Shown one piece after another: positions 8,701 through 19,934 of a stretch of 64,000 nucleotides of DNA; positions within the stretch are counted from its first letter, which is position 1; each line of letters opens with the position of its first letter. Position numbers and translations under genes: made by a program. The notes below the pieces were generated by a model that searched no databases, had not been told where the DNA came from, and was given only the letters and a program-made list of their open reading frames with translations. This DNA comes from Pseudomonas fluorescens (GTDB lineage Bacteria; Pseudomonadota; Gammaproteobacteria; Pseudomonadales; Pseudomonadaceae). The stretch spans positions 619,746-683,745 of the forward strand of contig NZ_CABVIR010000003.1 of assembly GCF_902498065.1 (NCBI RefSeq). Direction: 5' to 3'.

Positions 8701-9512
8701 TAAACGATCAGGTCGGACCAGAAGGTTCGGTGATCGAGGACGTTACCGACCCAATGTTCCTGGATGGCGCTGATTTCTGCCGGCGTCATGTCTGCCAGGA
8801 CTTTGTCCAGGATGCCGACCAGAATCTTGTTGTCACGAGGCACACCCATTGCCAGTTGATAGCGATAGGGCGTCTCGCCGCTGACATAGAGCCCGTCGAG
8901 CTTGAGCTGACGCAAGCTCCAGACGCTGGAAGCGAGATCGCCGACCACCGCGTCCACTTCATCGGTCGCCAGAGCCTGCAAGGCCGAACTGACGTTGGGC
9001 ATTCCCACCAGGTTCAGGTCGGGGTGGTGGGTACGCAGCAGTTCATGGGGTGCGTAGTCTTCCACCACGGCGATTTTCAAGCCGTACAGGTCTTCGAGTT
9101 TGCGCGGTTGAGCGCCTCCAACGTGGGCAAGTATGACGATCGGAAAGTCCAGATAGGGGCGCGTAAACGATAGGTAATTCTGACGCTCCGGGGTCGACAT
9201 GATGCCCGGCAACAGGTCCAGTTTCGCTTGTTTGGCCTGCTCAAGCACGGCCGTCCAGCTCACAGGTTCAATGGGCGTAAGCTTGATGGCCAGGCGTTGG
9301 CGAATCAGGTCGATGTAGTCCGCCGCAAGGCCCTGATAGCGGCCCTGATCATCGCGAAACTCAAAGGGTGGCCATGACGCATCGACACCCAGGCGCAAAT
9401 CCGGGTGGGCCGTCAACCAGCTACGTTCTTCGTCGGTCAGAGTCAGCGCGCCAGCCGTTGCGGTCCAGGTCATCAGCGACAGCAAAAAAAGCACGGTCGG
9501 CAGTCTGGGCAT
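5766..9512 (-). CDS. rmcA: RmcA-like c-di-GMP phosphodiesterase/cyclase with periplasmic sensor domain
   Basis: 1248 residues. Order of parts: signal peptide (1-22), family-3 solute-binding domain (about 25-250), one membrane segment (about 268-290), several PAS domains (about 310-780), GGDEF (motif G887-GDEF) and EAL (E1015-A-L). Architecture, length and position beside rpoD match P. aeruginosa RmcA (PA0575), which lowers c-di-GMP in response to redox/phenazine signals and whose periplasmic domain is linked to arginine sensing. The GGDEF motif is intact and the EAL core LVGAEALIRW is present, so both catalytic domains look potentially functional. Confidence 0.92.
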   Translation of the reverse strand: MPRLPTVLFLLSLMTWTATAGALTLTDEERSWLTAHPDLRLGVDASWPPFEFRDDQGRYQGLAADYIDLIRQRLAIKLTPIEPVSWTAVLEQAKQAKLDLLPGIMSTPERQNYLSFTRPYLDFPIVILAHVGGAQPRKLEDLYGLKIAVVEDYAPHELLRTHHPDLNLVGMPNVSSALQALATDEVDAVVGDLASSVWSLRQLKLDGLYVSGETPYRYQLAMGVPRDNKILVGILDKVLADMTPAEISAIQEHWVGNVLDHRTFWSDLIVYGLPGLLLLITVLAVVIRINRRLSSEIARRVDLEQELRSSEYHYRGLVESLSAIAWEARITDFTYSYVSPHAEELLGYPLSHWLIPGFWRNIIHPADLTRAQTFCDHEVLAGRDHSLDYRVITADGRCLWVRDIVSLIEHGHEPVMRGLMIDISEAKRTEEALRLSEQKFASVFQQCPDILVIARLSDGCLLEVNEAFEEQIGLKAEEVIGQTATDLNIWGIPGVGPGLLQRLQAGSIRNLEMPFRRNNGQVFTGLISAEPFDLDTTPALVVVVRDISQLKETQQQLQTSEEKFAKAFHASPDGLLLSRQSDGLLLEVNEGFSRITGFNSAMSVDRSALELGIWVNLNERKQMLDLLHRDGFVRDFSCHIRRSDGQIRLCEVSSRPLPIGDEDCMLTIARDITERHLMQEKLQQAATVFESTAEGVLITDTQQHISAVNRAFTEITGYSESEALGHTPRLLASGLHDSAFYAAMWHQLTAEGHWQGEISNRRKNGELYPSWLTISAVRNRDKFITHFVAVFADISSLKHAQAKLDYQAHHDPLTGLPNRTLFESRLLTALNNQQENGGQGAVLFLDLDRFKHINDSLGHPVGDLLLKGIAVRLKDQLRDIDTVARLGGDEFIILLPGLQQSSDADNIATKLLNCFSAPFQAGEHEFFISASIGTSLYPKDGCDVATLVKNADAAMYRSKAKGRNRVESYTRDLTAQASERVALEHELRRAIERNELLLHYQPKISLVDNRLVGAEALIRWHHPTFGAVPPEHFIPLAEENGMILQIGDWVLETACRQMYEWNLTYECLGPLSVNLAGAQLRQPNLLGRIEQLLKDNGLQPGLLQLEITENFIMSQAEEALAVLHQLKHLGVQLAIDDFGTGYSSLSYLKRLPLDILKIDQSFVRGLPDDPHDAAIVRAIIALGRSMQFTVIAEGVETLAQQQFLAEEGCEQIQGYIVSLPLPPDEFAATFLRIAVSDFSDSTAEKPSL

Positions 9513-9601
9513 AACGGTCTCGTTATGGCTCGGGGAATGGTTCGAGTGTAGACGGGCAATTCAGCGGGAGGGAAGTGCGGGGGATTTAATCTGCATAAAG
9601 C

Positions 9602-9630
9602 AAAACCCCCGGCCTGGGCCGGGGGTTTTG
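9602..9630. terminator. Terminator after rpoD
   Basis: Arms AAAACCCCCGGCC and GGCCGGGGGTTTT with a 2-base loop, immediately downstream of the rpoD stop. The A/T tracts on both sides make it potentially bidirectional. Confidence 0.92.
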
Positions 9631-9633
9631 TGA

Positions 9634-11481
<1,848 letters not shown>

Positions 11482-11548
11482 AACACCCTATCCACTGAAG
11501 GTCTTGGCGGGCAAAAAACAAGCCGAGGATTATACCTGAGCTATGACC

Positions 11549-13528
11549 TCACGCGCCAGTTGAGGTCGGGTTTGGTGTAGCCATATTGCGTTTTAATAGG
11601 TCGCGCATCTGATTTGCGATCTGATTTGCTTCCTCTGCGGTCAATCCTGGCTGCCTTGCTTTTCTGATAAGTGCTTCCAGGCTATCGGTGTGTTGACCGG
11701 TTGATAGCCTAGTAATGGTGTCTAAAAACTGTTGTTCAAGGTTATCGCCTTCAATCAGCCATTCCTTTTCGGCCAAGGCTTTGAGAAGGCGCCCCTGTTC
11801 AGTCCCGTGCCAACGGGCCATTAACTGAATTGAGTTTAGCTTAGGATTTTTTTGCACGGCCTCGATCAGGGCCACCAGCAATTGCGCGTAGGTGTTGCTC
11901 TCATTGGCGAAGTGATCGGCGGTTTCGACCTTGCCAGCCAGCTCCGGGTGATGAATGAGCGTACGAAGCGCAATCAGTGTCGGGGCTTCCACGGCAATCG
12001 GCGTGCGCGGGGCGCTCTGTTGATCGCGATCACCGCCGCGCTTGCCATTCTTGTCCCACGGTTTCTTGTCCCATTTCTTGCCGCCGGCGCCGGGTTTCTT
12101 CGGCGTCCATTCCTGCTGCGGCGCGTACATGTCTTGTGCTTGCGGCTGATGGTAGTCGCTGTAATCCGGCATCGCGTCGTAATCGATGCCTGGGTCATAG
12201 GCCGGTGGCGCGTCCTGGGGTGCGCTTTGCACCAGTTGGCTCACGGCCTCGCCACTGAGCCCGGTGATTTCGCTCAGGCGCTTGCGCATGAGGATGCGCA
12301 GGTTCGCGCCTGGGACCTTGTCGATCAGCGGCGCCGCGAGGGTGGCCATGTGGGCCTTGCCTTCGAGCGAGCGCGGGTCCGATTCCTCGGTCAGTTGCTG
12401 AAAAAAGTAGTCTGCCAGCGGCTGCGCGTGCTGGTTGATTCGCGCGCGGAAAGCATCAGTGCCTTCGGAGCGGACCAGGGTGTCCGGGTCTTCGCCCTCG
12501 GGCAGGAACAGAAAGCGCGCCCGCCGCCCGTCTTGCAGGCAGGGCAGGGTGGCTTCCAATGCTCGCCATGCGGCGTTACGGCCAGCCTGGTCGCCGTCGA
12601 AGCAGAACAAAACGTTGGGCACGACGCGAAACAGTCGCTTCAAGTGCTCTTCGCTGGTGGCGGTGCCGAGTGTGGCGACGGCATTGCGCAGGCCTTGCTG
12701 GGCGAGGGCGATGACGTCCATGTAGCCTTCGACGACAATGATTTCGTCGAGATTACGGTTGTTTTTGCGTGCTTCATAAAGGCCGTAGAGTTCCTGGCCC
12801 TTATGGAATACCGGGGTTTCCGGTGAGTTCAGGTATTTCGGTTTGTCATCGCCCAATACCCGGCCACCAAAGGCAATGATGCGCCCGCGGCTGTCGCGGA
12901 TCGGAAACATCACGCGATCGCGGAAGCGGTCATAGCGTTTGCCGGTTTCGGCGTTTTCGATCAGCAGGCCGGCGTCGACCATGGCTTTCTGTTGCAGGGT
13001 ATCGCTGCTCAGGTGCTTGAACAGATTGTCCCAGCCGGGCGGAGCGAAACCGAGGCCGAAGTCCCGGGCGATCTCGCCGGTCAGTCCGCGTCCCTTCAAG
13101 TAATCCACCGCGGCTTTGCGCGATGGATGGCTTTTCAGTGCCTGCCGGTAGAAATCGGCGGCGGCGGTGAGCAACGGGTACAGCGGCGAATCGGTCGGCT
13201 GCCGCGGTTTGTGCGGCCGGCCGCTTTCTTCGCGGGGGATTTCCATGCCGGCGGCTTTGGCCAGTTCTTCGACAGCCTGGATGAAGTCCAGGTTGTCGTG
13301 GTCCATCATGAAGCCGAGGGCGTTACCGCCAGCGCCGCAGCCGAAGCAGTAATAGAACTGCTTGTCGGGGCTGACGCTGAAGGAGGGGGTTTTCTCTTTG
13401 TGGAACGGGCAGCAGGCGGTGTAGTTCTTGCCGGCCTTTTTCAGTTGCAGGCGCGAGCTGACCACATCGACGATGTCGGTGCGGTTCAGAAGGTCGTCAA
13501 TGAAGCTCTGGGGAATTAGCCCGGCCAT
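11549..13528 (-). CDS. dnaG: DNA primase DnaG
   Basis: 659 residues from the ATG at 13528 (MAGLIPQSFIDDLL). It makes RNA primers at the replication fork. The zinc finger C40-x2-H43-x17-C61-x2-C64 is intact. The TOPRIM core has EGYMDVIAL and FCFDGDQAGR, and the C-terminal helicase-binding region is present. The frame is open 76 codons further upstream, but that part has no ribosome site, atypical composition and no resemblance to primase, so I exclude it. Confidence 0.97.
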   Translation of the reverse strand: MAGLIPQSFIDDLLNRTDIVDVVSSRLQLKKAGKNYTACCPFHKEKTPSFSVSPDKQFYYCFGCGAGGNALGFMMDHDNLDFIQAVEELAKAAGMEIPREESGRPHKPRQPTDSPLYPLLTAAADFYRQALKSHPSRKAAVDYLKGRGLTGEIARDFGLGFAPPGWDNLFKHLSSDTLQQKAMVDAGLLIENAETGKRYDRFRDRVMFPIRDSRGRIIAFGGRVLGDDKPKYLNSPETPVFHKGQELYGLYEARKNNRNLDEIIVVEGYMDVIALAQQGLRNAVATLGTATSEEHLKRLFRVVPNVLFCFDGDQAGRNAAWRALEATLPCLQDGRRARFLFLPEGEDPDTLVRSEGTDAFRARINQHAQPLADYFFQQLTEESDPRSLEGKAHMATLAAPLIDKVPGANLRILMRKRLSEITGLSGEAVSQLVQSAPQDAPPAYDPGIDYDAMPDYSDYHQPQAQDMYAPQQEWTPKKPGAGGKKWDKKPWDKNGKRGGDRDQQSAPRTPIAVEAPTLIALRTLIHHPELAGKVETADHFANESNTYAQLLVALIEAVQKNPKLNSIQLMARWHGTEQGRLLKALAEKEWLIEGDNLEQQFLDTITRLSTGQHTDSLEALIRKARQPGLTAEEANQIANQMRDLLKRNMATPNPTSTGA

Positions 13529-14009
13529 GGCGGTCTCGTCATCTGCGCTGAAATGGACCCGAAACGAAGGGCGGCCGAATACAGGTCGTAGTTTGAGGCG
13601 CGCAAAATGTGCGGCTCGACCAGTGTCGTCTGCATAATCGCTGTCGGGAAGTGTATCTGCCGAAAATCCACTGACGTTAATGCCAATCAGTATTCGACTA
13701 TTTGAAAGTGTTTCGCTGAATCCGCTGCGGCCTGTCGATGGCCTCGGATAGCTCATAAGCGGGCACGCAAGAAGGTGCCTTGGGCTGATCGTCGTGAGAG
13801 GAATCAGTGGGTGTGCTCGTCAGTAGCCTTGGAAGGCTCGTCAGAAAAGACGTGCACCGCTGGCAAAAGAGCCAGGTCTGACGCTGTGAAGCAGGTTTGT
13901 CTCGGTCGCGTCTGCGGCTTTGACGGTGAAGCATCAAGCGTTGTCCGCAAATGCCATTAGCCCGGCTGAGGGCCGGGCTTGGCAGAAGCTTGCTACGAAC
14001 GTCTGTGTA
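13529..14009. other. rpsU-dnaG intergenic region
   Basis: 481 bases without a supportable gene. In the leftward direction it begins with a GC-rich hairpin just after rpsU (GCCCGGC-CCTCA-GCCGGGC, 13960-13978) with only a weak T tail, as expected for a partial terminator separating abundant rpsU transcripts from dnaG-rpoD. The remaining sequence shows no conserved frame. Confidence 0.7.
13960..13978 (-). terminator. Partial terminator/attenuator after rpsU
   Basis: A 7-bp GC stem with a 5-base loop; the downstream leftward sequence (TAATGGCATTTG) has no real T-run. In E. coli a partial terminator at this place sets the rpsU:dnaG ratio, and the same role is inferred here. Confidence 0.55.
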
Positions 14010-14225
14010 TTAGTACAGACGAACGGCGCGGCGCTGTTCGCGCTGAACTTTCTTGGCGTGACGCTTAACAGCGGCTGCTGCTTTGCGCTTACGCTCAGAA
14101 GTTGGCTTCTCGTAAAATTCGCGGCTACGAACTTCAGCCAGTACACCGGCTTTTTCGCAGGAGCGCTTGAAACGACGCAGAGCTACGTCGAAGGGTTCGT
14201 TCTCTTTTACTTTGACGGCTGGCAT
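14010..14225 (-). CDS. rpsU: 30S ribosomal protein bS21
   Basis: 71 residues, highly basic, beginning [20 protein letters not shown] and ending [10 protein letters not shown], the typical length and ends of bS21. It sits in the small-subunit platform near the anti-Shine-Dalgarno region. It is the promoter-proximal gene of the rpsU-dnaG-rpoD group and is divergent from tsaD. Confidence 0.98.
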
Positions 14226-14424
14226 CCAGAGCTACCTTCATTCATTACCGGGGTCAACATCCTCGCGGCAAAAGAGCACTTGAAGACGTCGGTTTTTAAG
14301 GGTTGCGGATGTTAACCCCTCATCGCTCGGAATGCAAAGCCTCTGATCGAAAACCGCTAGTCGGGGCATCACATGGCGACTATTATGCGCGCCTTCGAAT
14401 TCAGCCTAAACAAGGCGCAAACCC

Positions 14425-15450
14425 ATGCTAGTACTGGGATTAGAAACCTCCTGCGACGAAACCGGTGTCGCATTATATGACAGTGAACGCGGCCTGCTGG
14501 CCGACGCGCTGTTCAGTCAGATCGACCTGCACCGCGCCTATGGCGGCGTGGTGCCGGAGCTGGCCTCGCGTGACCACGTCAAACGCATGCTGCCCTTGAT
14601 TCGTCAGGTGTTGGCCGAGGCGGACTGCGTGCCCACCGAAATCGATGCGATCGCCTATACCGCGGGTCCGGGGCTGGTCGGTGCGCTGCTGGTCGGTGCT
14701 TCCTGCGCTCAGGCGCTGGCCTTTGCCTGGGGCATTCCGGCGCTCGGCGTGCACCACATGGAAGGTCATTTGCTGGCGCCGATGCTGGAGTCGCAGCCAC
14801 CGGAATTTCCGTTCGTCGCTTTGTTGGTGTCGGGTGGTCATACGCAGCTGGTTCAGGTCGACGGGATCGGTCAATACACGCTCTTGGGCGAGACCCTCGA
14901 CGATGCCGCCGGTGAAGCCTTCGACAAGACCGCGAAGATGATGGGCCTGAATTATCCGGGCGGACCGGAAATTGCTCGTCTGGCGGAGCAAGGCGTTGCA
15001 GGACGTTTCACTTTTCCGCGTCCGATGTGCGACCGCCCGGGCCTGGCTTTCAGCTTCAGCGGCCTGAAAACCTTCGCCCTGAACACCTGGCAGCAGAGCG
15101 TCAGCGCCGGGGACGACAGCGAGCAAGCCCGTTGCGACATCGCGCTGGCGTTCCAGCAGGCCGTGGTGGAGACTTTGACCATCAAGTGCAAGCGTGCCCT
15201 GAAACAGGCGGGCATGAAGCGTCTGGTGATCGCAGGCGGCGTCAGCGCCAACAAGGCGTTGCGCACGTCACTGGAGAAAATGCTCGGCGACATGAAGGGC
15301 GACGTGTTTTACGCCCGTCCGGAGTTCTGCACCGACAACGGCGCAATGATTGCGTTTGCCGGCTGCCAACGCTTGCAGGCCGGCCAGCACGAAAGCCTGG
15401 CGATCAGCGTGCAGGCGCGCTGGCCGATGGAGCAATTGTCGGGGCTGTGA
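14425..15450 (+). CDS. tsaD: tRNA threonylcarbamoyladenosine transferase TsaD
   Basis: 341 residues of the ASKHA fold (formerly Gcp). The N-terminal [13 protein letters not shown] and the metal-binding H111-M-E-G-H115 are intact, and a second GG(I/V)SANKALR phosphate-binding motif lies near residue 270. With TsaB/TsaE it transfers the threonylcarbamoyl group from TC-AMP to A37 of ANN-decoding tRNAs. It is divergent from rpsU, the usual Pseudomonas arrangement. Confidence 0.97.
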   Translation: MLVLGLETSCDETGVALYDSERGLLADALFSQIDLHRAYGGVVPELASRDHVKRMLPLIRQVLAEADCVPTEIDAIAYTAGPGLVGALLVGASCAQALAFAWGIPALGVHHMEGHLLAPMLESQPPEFPFVALLVSGGHTQLVQVDGIGQYTLLGETLDDAAGEAFDKTAKMMGLNYPGGPEIARLAEQGVAGRFTFPRPMCDRPGLAFSFSGLKTFALNTWQQSVSAGDDSEQARCDIALAFQQAVVETLTIKCKRALKQAGMKRLVIAGGVSANKALRTSLEKMLGDMKGDVFYARPEFCTDNGAMIAFAGCQRLQAGQHESLAISVQARWPMEQLSGL

Positions 15451-15473
15451 TGAATGGCGCTCACGTCCGGTAT

Positions 15474-16043
15474 TTAAAAATGCCGTTCGCGCCCGGCAAA
15501 CAGGTCGCGTAGATTGCCCCGATGACGCCAGACGATCAGGCCCGTGAGCGCGCTCATGGGCAACAAGGCCGCCGGTTCCTGCCAGGCCAGCAACGGCAGG
15601 GTCAGCGGTGTGGCGATCAGCGCGGCGAGTGAGCTGGTACGGGTCAGGTAGAACGTCAACAGCCAGGCACAGACCGCCAGCAGGGCGGCTGGCGGGTAAA
15701 GCCCCAGTAACATGCCGGCAGCAGTGGCGACACCTTTGCCACCGCGAAAGCGAAAATACAGCGGGAACAGGTGACCGATGACGGCACATACGCCGATCCA
15801 GGCCTGTTCTTGCAGCGAAAGGCCCGCAACACCGGCGATCAGCACCGGCAGCAGCCCTTTGCAGAGGTCGCCGATCAAGGTCAGGATGGCGAGTTTCTTG
15901 CCGGCCAGGCGCAACATGTTGGTGGCACCGGCATTGCCCGAGCCACTCATTCGCGGATCGGGGTTACCGGTCAGGCGGCTGAGCAAAATGGCGAAGGACA
16001 GAGAGCCGAGCAGGTAGGCGAGAGTCGCCAGTAACCAAAACAT
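15474..16043 (-). CDS. plsY: Acyl-phosphate:glycerol-3-phosphate acyltransferase PlsY
   Basis: 189 residues, an integral membrane protein with about five hydrophobic segments. Three family motifs are seen: [13 protein letters not shown] (residues 33-45), the glycine-rich [10 protein letters not shown] loop, and the late [10 protein letters not shown]. It transfers acyl groups from acyl-phosphate to glycerol-3-phosphate, the first acylation in phospholipid synthesis. Convergent with tsaD and divergent from folB. Confidence 0.96.
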   Translation of the reverse strand: MFWLLATLAYLLGSLSFAILLSRLTGNPDPRMSGSGNAGATNMLRLAGKKLAILTLIGDLCKGLLPVLIAGVAGLSLQEQAWIGVCAVIGHLFPLYFRFRGGKGVATAAGMLLGLYPPAALLAVCAWLLTFYLTRTSSLAALIATPLTLPLLAWQEPAALLPMSALTGLIVWRHRGNLRDLFAGRERHF

Positions 16044-16117
16044 GCTAACTATTCCGGGCGAGGACGCCCTGATTCTAACGGCGCATTGCGCCCTTGTCGT
16101 GCAGCGGAGAAAAGTGC

Positions 16118-16474
16118 TTGGACAGAGTGTTTATCGAGGGCCTGGAAGTCGACACCGTGATTGGTGCCTACGACTGGGAGCGAGGCATCCGACAGTGCTT
16201 GCGTCTTGATCTCAGCTTCGCCTGGGACAACCGTCCGGCCGCGGCCGGCGATGATCTGACCCTGGCGCTCGATTACGCGAGTGTTTCGTCGCGCATCCAG
16301 GCCTTTGCCGAGCAGGCGCAGTTCCAGCTGGTCGAGACCTTTGCCGAGCGCCTGGTTGAAGTGCTGATGAGCGAATTCAACATCACCTGGATGCGTCTCA
16401 AACTGACCAAGCCAGGTGCAGTCCCGGCGGCCACCGGTGGTGTGGGTGTGGAGATCGAGCGCGGATGTCGCTGA
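16118..16474 (+). CDS. folB: Dihydroneopterin aldolase FolB
   Basis: 118 residues from a TTG start at 16118 (reading [20 protein letters not shown]). The TTG is preferred because GGAG lies 8-9 bases upstream and the homologue in P. aeruginosa starts at this residue; an upstream in-frame TTG at 16094 lacks a ribosome site. It converts dihydroneopterin to 6-hydroxymethyl-dihydropterin in folate synthesis. The family motif GAYDWER and the C-terminal KPGAVP are present. It overlaps folK by 10 bases, so the two are coupled. Confidence 0.94.
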   Translation: MDRVFIEGLEVDTVIGAYDWERGIRQCLRLDLSFAWDNRPAAAGDDLTLALDYASVSSRIQAFAEQAQFQLVETFAERLVEVLMSEFNITWMRLKLTKPGAVPAATGGVGVEIERGCR

Positions 16475-16983
16475 CTCAGGTGTATCTCGGGCTCGGGAGC
16501 AATATCGAGCGCGAAACCCATTTGCAGGCTGGCCTGGAAGCCCTGGCGGGTTTTCTGGTGGATATCAAGTGCTCGGCGGTGTTTGAAAGCCAGCCTGTGG
16601 GGATCAAGAGTGGGCCGTTCTTCAATTTCGTTGTCTCGGCTTTCACCGATTTACCGCTGATAGAACTGGACCGTCGACTGAAATTCATCGAGGCAGATAA
16701 CGGCCGCTATGCGCCGGACCGCAAGGGTTTGCCGCTGGATATCGACGTTCTGTTGTTTGGCGATCTGGTGGGCAACTTCGATGGTCTGATTCTGCCGCGC
16801 GCAGAGATACTGAAAAATGCCTTCGTGTTGTGGCCGTTGTCGCTGATTGCGCCGGATCGCGTGCACCCGGGGGTAGGCAAAAGTTTTGCGACGTTGTGGG
16901 GCGAAGCGCAGATTGATCAGGTGTTGGCGCCGGTGGCGTTTGAGTGGCGCGGCCAGCAGTTGACCCCTTCAGATTTGTTGTAA
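16465..16983 (+). CDS. folK: HPPK, 6-hydroxymethyl-dihydropterin pyrophosphokinase FolK
   Basis: 172 residues. It starts [17 protein letters not shown], and the signature DRKGLPLDIDVLLFGD with the two metal-binding Asp residues is intact. It pyrophosphorylates the FolB product with ATP, giving the substrate of dihydropteroate synthase. The overlap with folB means a folB-folK operon; a REP pair follows. Confidence 0.96.
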   Translation: MSLTQVYLGLGSNIERETHLQAGLEALAGFLVDIKCSAVFESQPVGIKSGPFFNFVVSAFTDLPLIELDRRLKFIEADNGRYAPDRKGLPLDIDVLLFGDLVGNFDGLILPRAEILKNAFVLWPLSLIAPDRVHPGVGKSFATLWGEAQIDQVLAPVAFEWRGQQLTPSDLL

Positions 16984-16996
16984 GGCGGATGACGTC

Positions 16997-17060
16997 ATCG
17001 CGGGCAAGCCCGCTCCCACAGGTACGGTGAAAACCCTGTGGGAGCGGGCTTGTTCCGGGC
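16997..17060. repeat. REP pair (inverted doublet)
   Basis: Two REP units in opposite orientation, at about 16997-17022 and 17036-17060, between the convergent genes folK and cca. They share the same GTGGGAGCGGGCTTG core. Confidence 0.88.
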
Positions 17061-17078
17061 GGCGATCCGACGATGCTT

Positions 17079-18308
17079 TTAGGCAGACGCCGCCTCTTTG
17101 TAAGCCTTCAAGGCCTTGAGCCGCTCACGCTTGATTGCCTCACCCAGCTCCGGCCCCTTGAATCCCTTCTCCAGCAACGGCTGTACCGCCACGCTTCGCG
17201 CCGAAGTCGCCGCTCCACGCAAATAATCCGCCTGTGGATAACTCCTCTGTTCCAGCCCTTTGCGCCCGCGCGCGTCCATTTCGCACGCTGCAATAAACTC
17301 TTCAAACCGCTGCGGGCGACGGTAAACGTCGAAACTCTGCAGCAGCTCCAGCAGCGTCGATGGCTTCAGCTCCAGGGCGCGATGGCCATGGGTGTGATAC
17401 TGGCCCACCAGCAAGGCCAGTTCCTGGCAGTCTTTCGGTGCCTTGAAGCGTTCATTGACCGCTTTGATCAGCTTCAGGCCTGTGTGTTCGTGGGCGATGT
17501 GTCGGGGCCAGTCTTCTTTCGGCGTCAGTCCTTTGCCCAGGTCATGCAACAGGCAAGCCCAACGCACAGTCAGCGGTTGTTTGTGCAGCGCTGATTGTTC
17601 AAGCACGCTCAAAGTGTGCACGCCCGTGTCGATTTCGGGGTGATGAGCTTCCGGTTGTGGTACGCCGAACAGTGCATCGACCTCCGGCATCAGTACCTGG
17701 AGAGCGCCGCACTCGCGCAGCACTTCGATAAATACCTGTGGCTGATCTTCCAGCAGTGCCCGGGAAATCTCTTTCCAGCTACGTTCGGCGGTCAAAGCCT
17801 CCAGCTCGCCCGACTCGCTGAGTTGGCGCATCAGCTCCAGCGTTTCCGGTGCGACGGTAAAGCCCAACTCCGCATAACGAGCGGCAAAGCGCGCAACACG
17901 CAGAACACGCAGCGGATCTTCGGCGAAAGCGGGGGAAACGTGGCGCAGAATGCGAGCTTCGAGATCGCGCTGCCCATGGTAGGGATCGGTCAAATTCTGC
18001 TGATCGTCTTCAGCCATGGCGTTGATCGTCAGGTCGCGACGAATCAAGTCTTCTTCGAGGGTCACTTCTGGGCTGGCATGAAAGGTGAAGCCGCCGTAGC
18101 CGCGCCCGCTTTTGCGTTCAGTGCGGGCGAGGGCGTATTCCTCACCGCTTTTCGGGTGAAGAAACACCGGGAAGTCCGCACCTACCGGGCGAAAGCCCTT
18201 GGCGAGCATTTCTTCGGTGGTGGCGCCGACTACAACCCAGTCGACATCGGTGACAGGTTTGCCCAGCAGCCGATCGCGTACCGCGCCGCCGACTTTATAA
18301 ATCTGCAT
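17079..18308 (-). CDS. cca: Multifunctional CCA-adding enzyme/phosphohydrolase Cca
   Basis: 409 residues. The class II nucleotidyltransferase motif [18 protein letters not shown] (with the DxD metal site) opens the protein; the HD phosphohydrolase motif ([11 protein letters not shown]) is in the C-terminal half, as in E. coli Cca. It adds or repairs the 3' CCA of tRNA, using no template. Length fits the gammaproteobacterial HD-containing type. Convergent with folBK. Confidence 0.96.
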   Translation of the reverse strand: MQIYKVGGAVRDRLLGKPVTDVDWVVVGATTEEMLAKGFRPVGADFPVFLHPKSGEEYALARTERKSGRGYGGFTFHASPEVTLEEDLIRRDLTINAMAEDDQQNLTDPYHGQRDLEARILRHVSPAFAEDPLRVLRVARFAARYAELGFTVAPETLELMRQLSESGELEALTAERSWKEISRALLEDQPQVFIEVLRECGALQVLMPEVDALFGVPQPEAHHPEIDTGVHTLSVLEQSALHKQPLTVRWACLLHDLGKGLTPKEDWPRHIAHEHTGLKLIKAVNERFKAPKDCQELALLVGQYHTHGHRALELKPSTLLELLQSFDVYRRPQRFEEFIAACEMDARGRKGLEQRSYPQADYLRGAATSARSVAVQPLLEKGFKGPELGEAIKRERLKALKAYKEAASA

Positions 18309-18371
18309 AAAAAACCTCCGTTAGCCCGACAGAATAACCGTTGCGTCGAACTTCCGGAGGCACAAACAGGA

Positions 18372-19934
18372 TCAAAGATGAATGACGGCCAGGTCCAGTC
18401 GGCCGTAATCGCCTTCGCTGTGCTCGCTCCTGGGCGGTACGTGGTGGGTTTTCATCACTTGGTCCCCTTGCAGGGTTTCCAGGTGTATGTCGAAGCCCCA
18501 GAGGCGGTGCAAGTGTTTAAGCACTTCTTCGGTGGACTCGCCCAGCGGTTTGCGGTCGTGCTGTTGGTGACGAAGGGTCAGGGAGCGGTCGCCGCGGCGG
18601 TCGATGCTGTAGATCTGGATGTTGGGTTCGCGATTGCCCAGGTTGTACTGCGCGGCCAGGGTTTCTCGTATGGTGCGGTAGCCATCTTCGTCGTGGATGG
18701 CCGGTACCAGCAGGTCGTCCTTCTGGTCATCATCGAGAATGCTGAACAATTTCAGGTCACGGATCACTTTCGGCGACAAGTACTGCAGGATAAAGCTTTC
18801 ATCCTTGAAGCTGCTCATCGCGAATTTGATGGACGACAACCAGTCGGTGCCGGCAATTTCCGGGAACCAGCGGTAATCCTCTTCGGTCGGGTGTTCACAC
18901 ATGCGCCGGATGTCCCGGTACATCGCAAAGCCCAGGGTGTAGGGGTTGATGCCGTTGTAGTACGGGCTGTCGAAACCCGGCTGAAAGACCACGCTGGTGT
19001 GGGACGTCAGGAACTCCATCATGAAACCGTCGGTGACCAGGCCCTCGTCATACAGATCGTTCATCAGGGTGTAATGCCAGAACGTGGCCCAGCCTTCGTT
19101 CATCACCTGGGTCTGGCGTTGCGGGTAGAAGTACTGGGCGATCTTGCGCACGATGCGCACGATCTCCCGCTGCCAGGGCTCCAGCAGCGGCGCATGTTTT
19201 TCGATGAAGTACAGGATGTTTTCCTGTGGTTCGGCGGGGAAGCGTGCATTGTCCCGGTCGCTGTACTTGTCTGCGCCTTTCGGAATGGTGCGCCACAGAT
19301 CGTTGATCTGTTTCTGCAAATGCTCCTCCCGGTCCTTTTGCCGACGACGTTCTTCCTCGGCGGAAATCGGGTAGGGGCGTTTGTAGCGGTCAACACCGTA
19401 GTTCATCAGCGCATGACAGGAGTCCAGCAGGTCCTCGACCGCATCGATGCCATGGCGCTCTTCGCACTGCATGATGTACTGCTTGGCGAACACCAGGTAA
19501 TCAATGATCGAACTGGCGTCGGTCCAGGTGCGGAACAGGTAGTTGCCTTTGAAGAAGCTGTTGTGCCCGTAACAAGCGTGGGCCACCACCAACGCCTGCA
19601 TGCAGATGGTGTTTTCTTCCATCAGGTAGGCGATGCAGGGGTCGGAGTTGATCACGATTTCGTAGGCCAGCCCCATCTGCCCACGGGAGTAGGATTTTTC
19701 GGTGCTAAGGAAATGTTTGCCGTACGACCAATGGTGATAACCCAGCGGCATGCCGACGGAAGCGTAGGCGTCCATCATCTGTTCGGCCGTGATCACTTCG
19801 ATCTGGTTGGGGTAGGTGTCGAGCGCATAGCGAGCCGCAATACGACTGATTTCGCGGTCGTAGGCCTGGATCAGCTCGAACGTCCATTCGGAGCCGGTGG
19901 AAATGGGTTGGCGTTTCTGCTCTTTGGCGGTCAT
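18372..19934 (-). CDS. ycgB: SpoVR/YcgB family protein
   Basis: 520 residues of the SpoVR family. The conserved segments YHHWSYGK, a [16 protein letters not shown] motif rich in His/Cys-type residues, and [15 protein letters not shown] are seen. The biochemical role is unknown; in enterobacteria it is RpoS-linked and travels with the YeaG kinase. It overlaps yeaH by 4 bases, forming the last gene of the prkA-yeaH-ycgB operon. Confidence 0.94.
   Translation of the reverse strand: MTAKEQKRQPISTGSEWTFELIQAYDREISRIAARYALDTYPNQIEVITAEQMMDAYASVGMPLGYHHWSYGKHFLSTEKSYSRGQMGLAYEIVINSDPCIAYLMEENTICMQALVVAHACYGHNSFFKGNYLFRTWTDASSIIDYLVFAKQYIMQCEERHGIDAVEDLLDSCHALMNYGVDRYKRPYPISAEEERRRQKDREEHLQKQINDLWRTIPKGADKYSDRDNARFPAEPQENILYFIEKHAPLLEPWQREIVRIVRKIAQYFYPQRQTQVMNEGWATFWHYTLMNDLYDEGLVTDGFMMEFLTSHTSVVFQPGFDSPYYNGINPYTLGFAMYRDIRRMCEHPTEEDYRWFPEIAGTDWLSSIKFAMSSFKDESFILQYLSPKVIRDLKLFSILDDDQKDDLLVPAIHDEDGYRTIRETLAAQYNLGNREPNIQIYSIDRRGDRSLTLRHQQHDRKPLGESTEEVLKHLHRLWGFDIHLETLQGDQVMKTHHVPPRSEHSEGDYGRLDLAVIHL

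Noticed and set aside
7335..9173. 612-codon open frame opposite rmcA
   Set aside because: Antisense shadow of the PAS/binding-domain coding sequence.
13529..13756. 76-codon N-terminal extension of dnaG
   Set aside because: No ribosome site, composition unlike primase, and the normal primase start MAGLIPQSF with good length is available.
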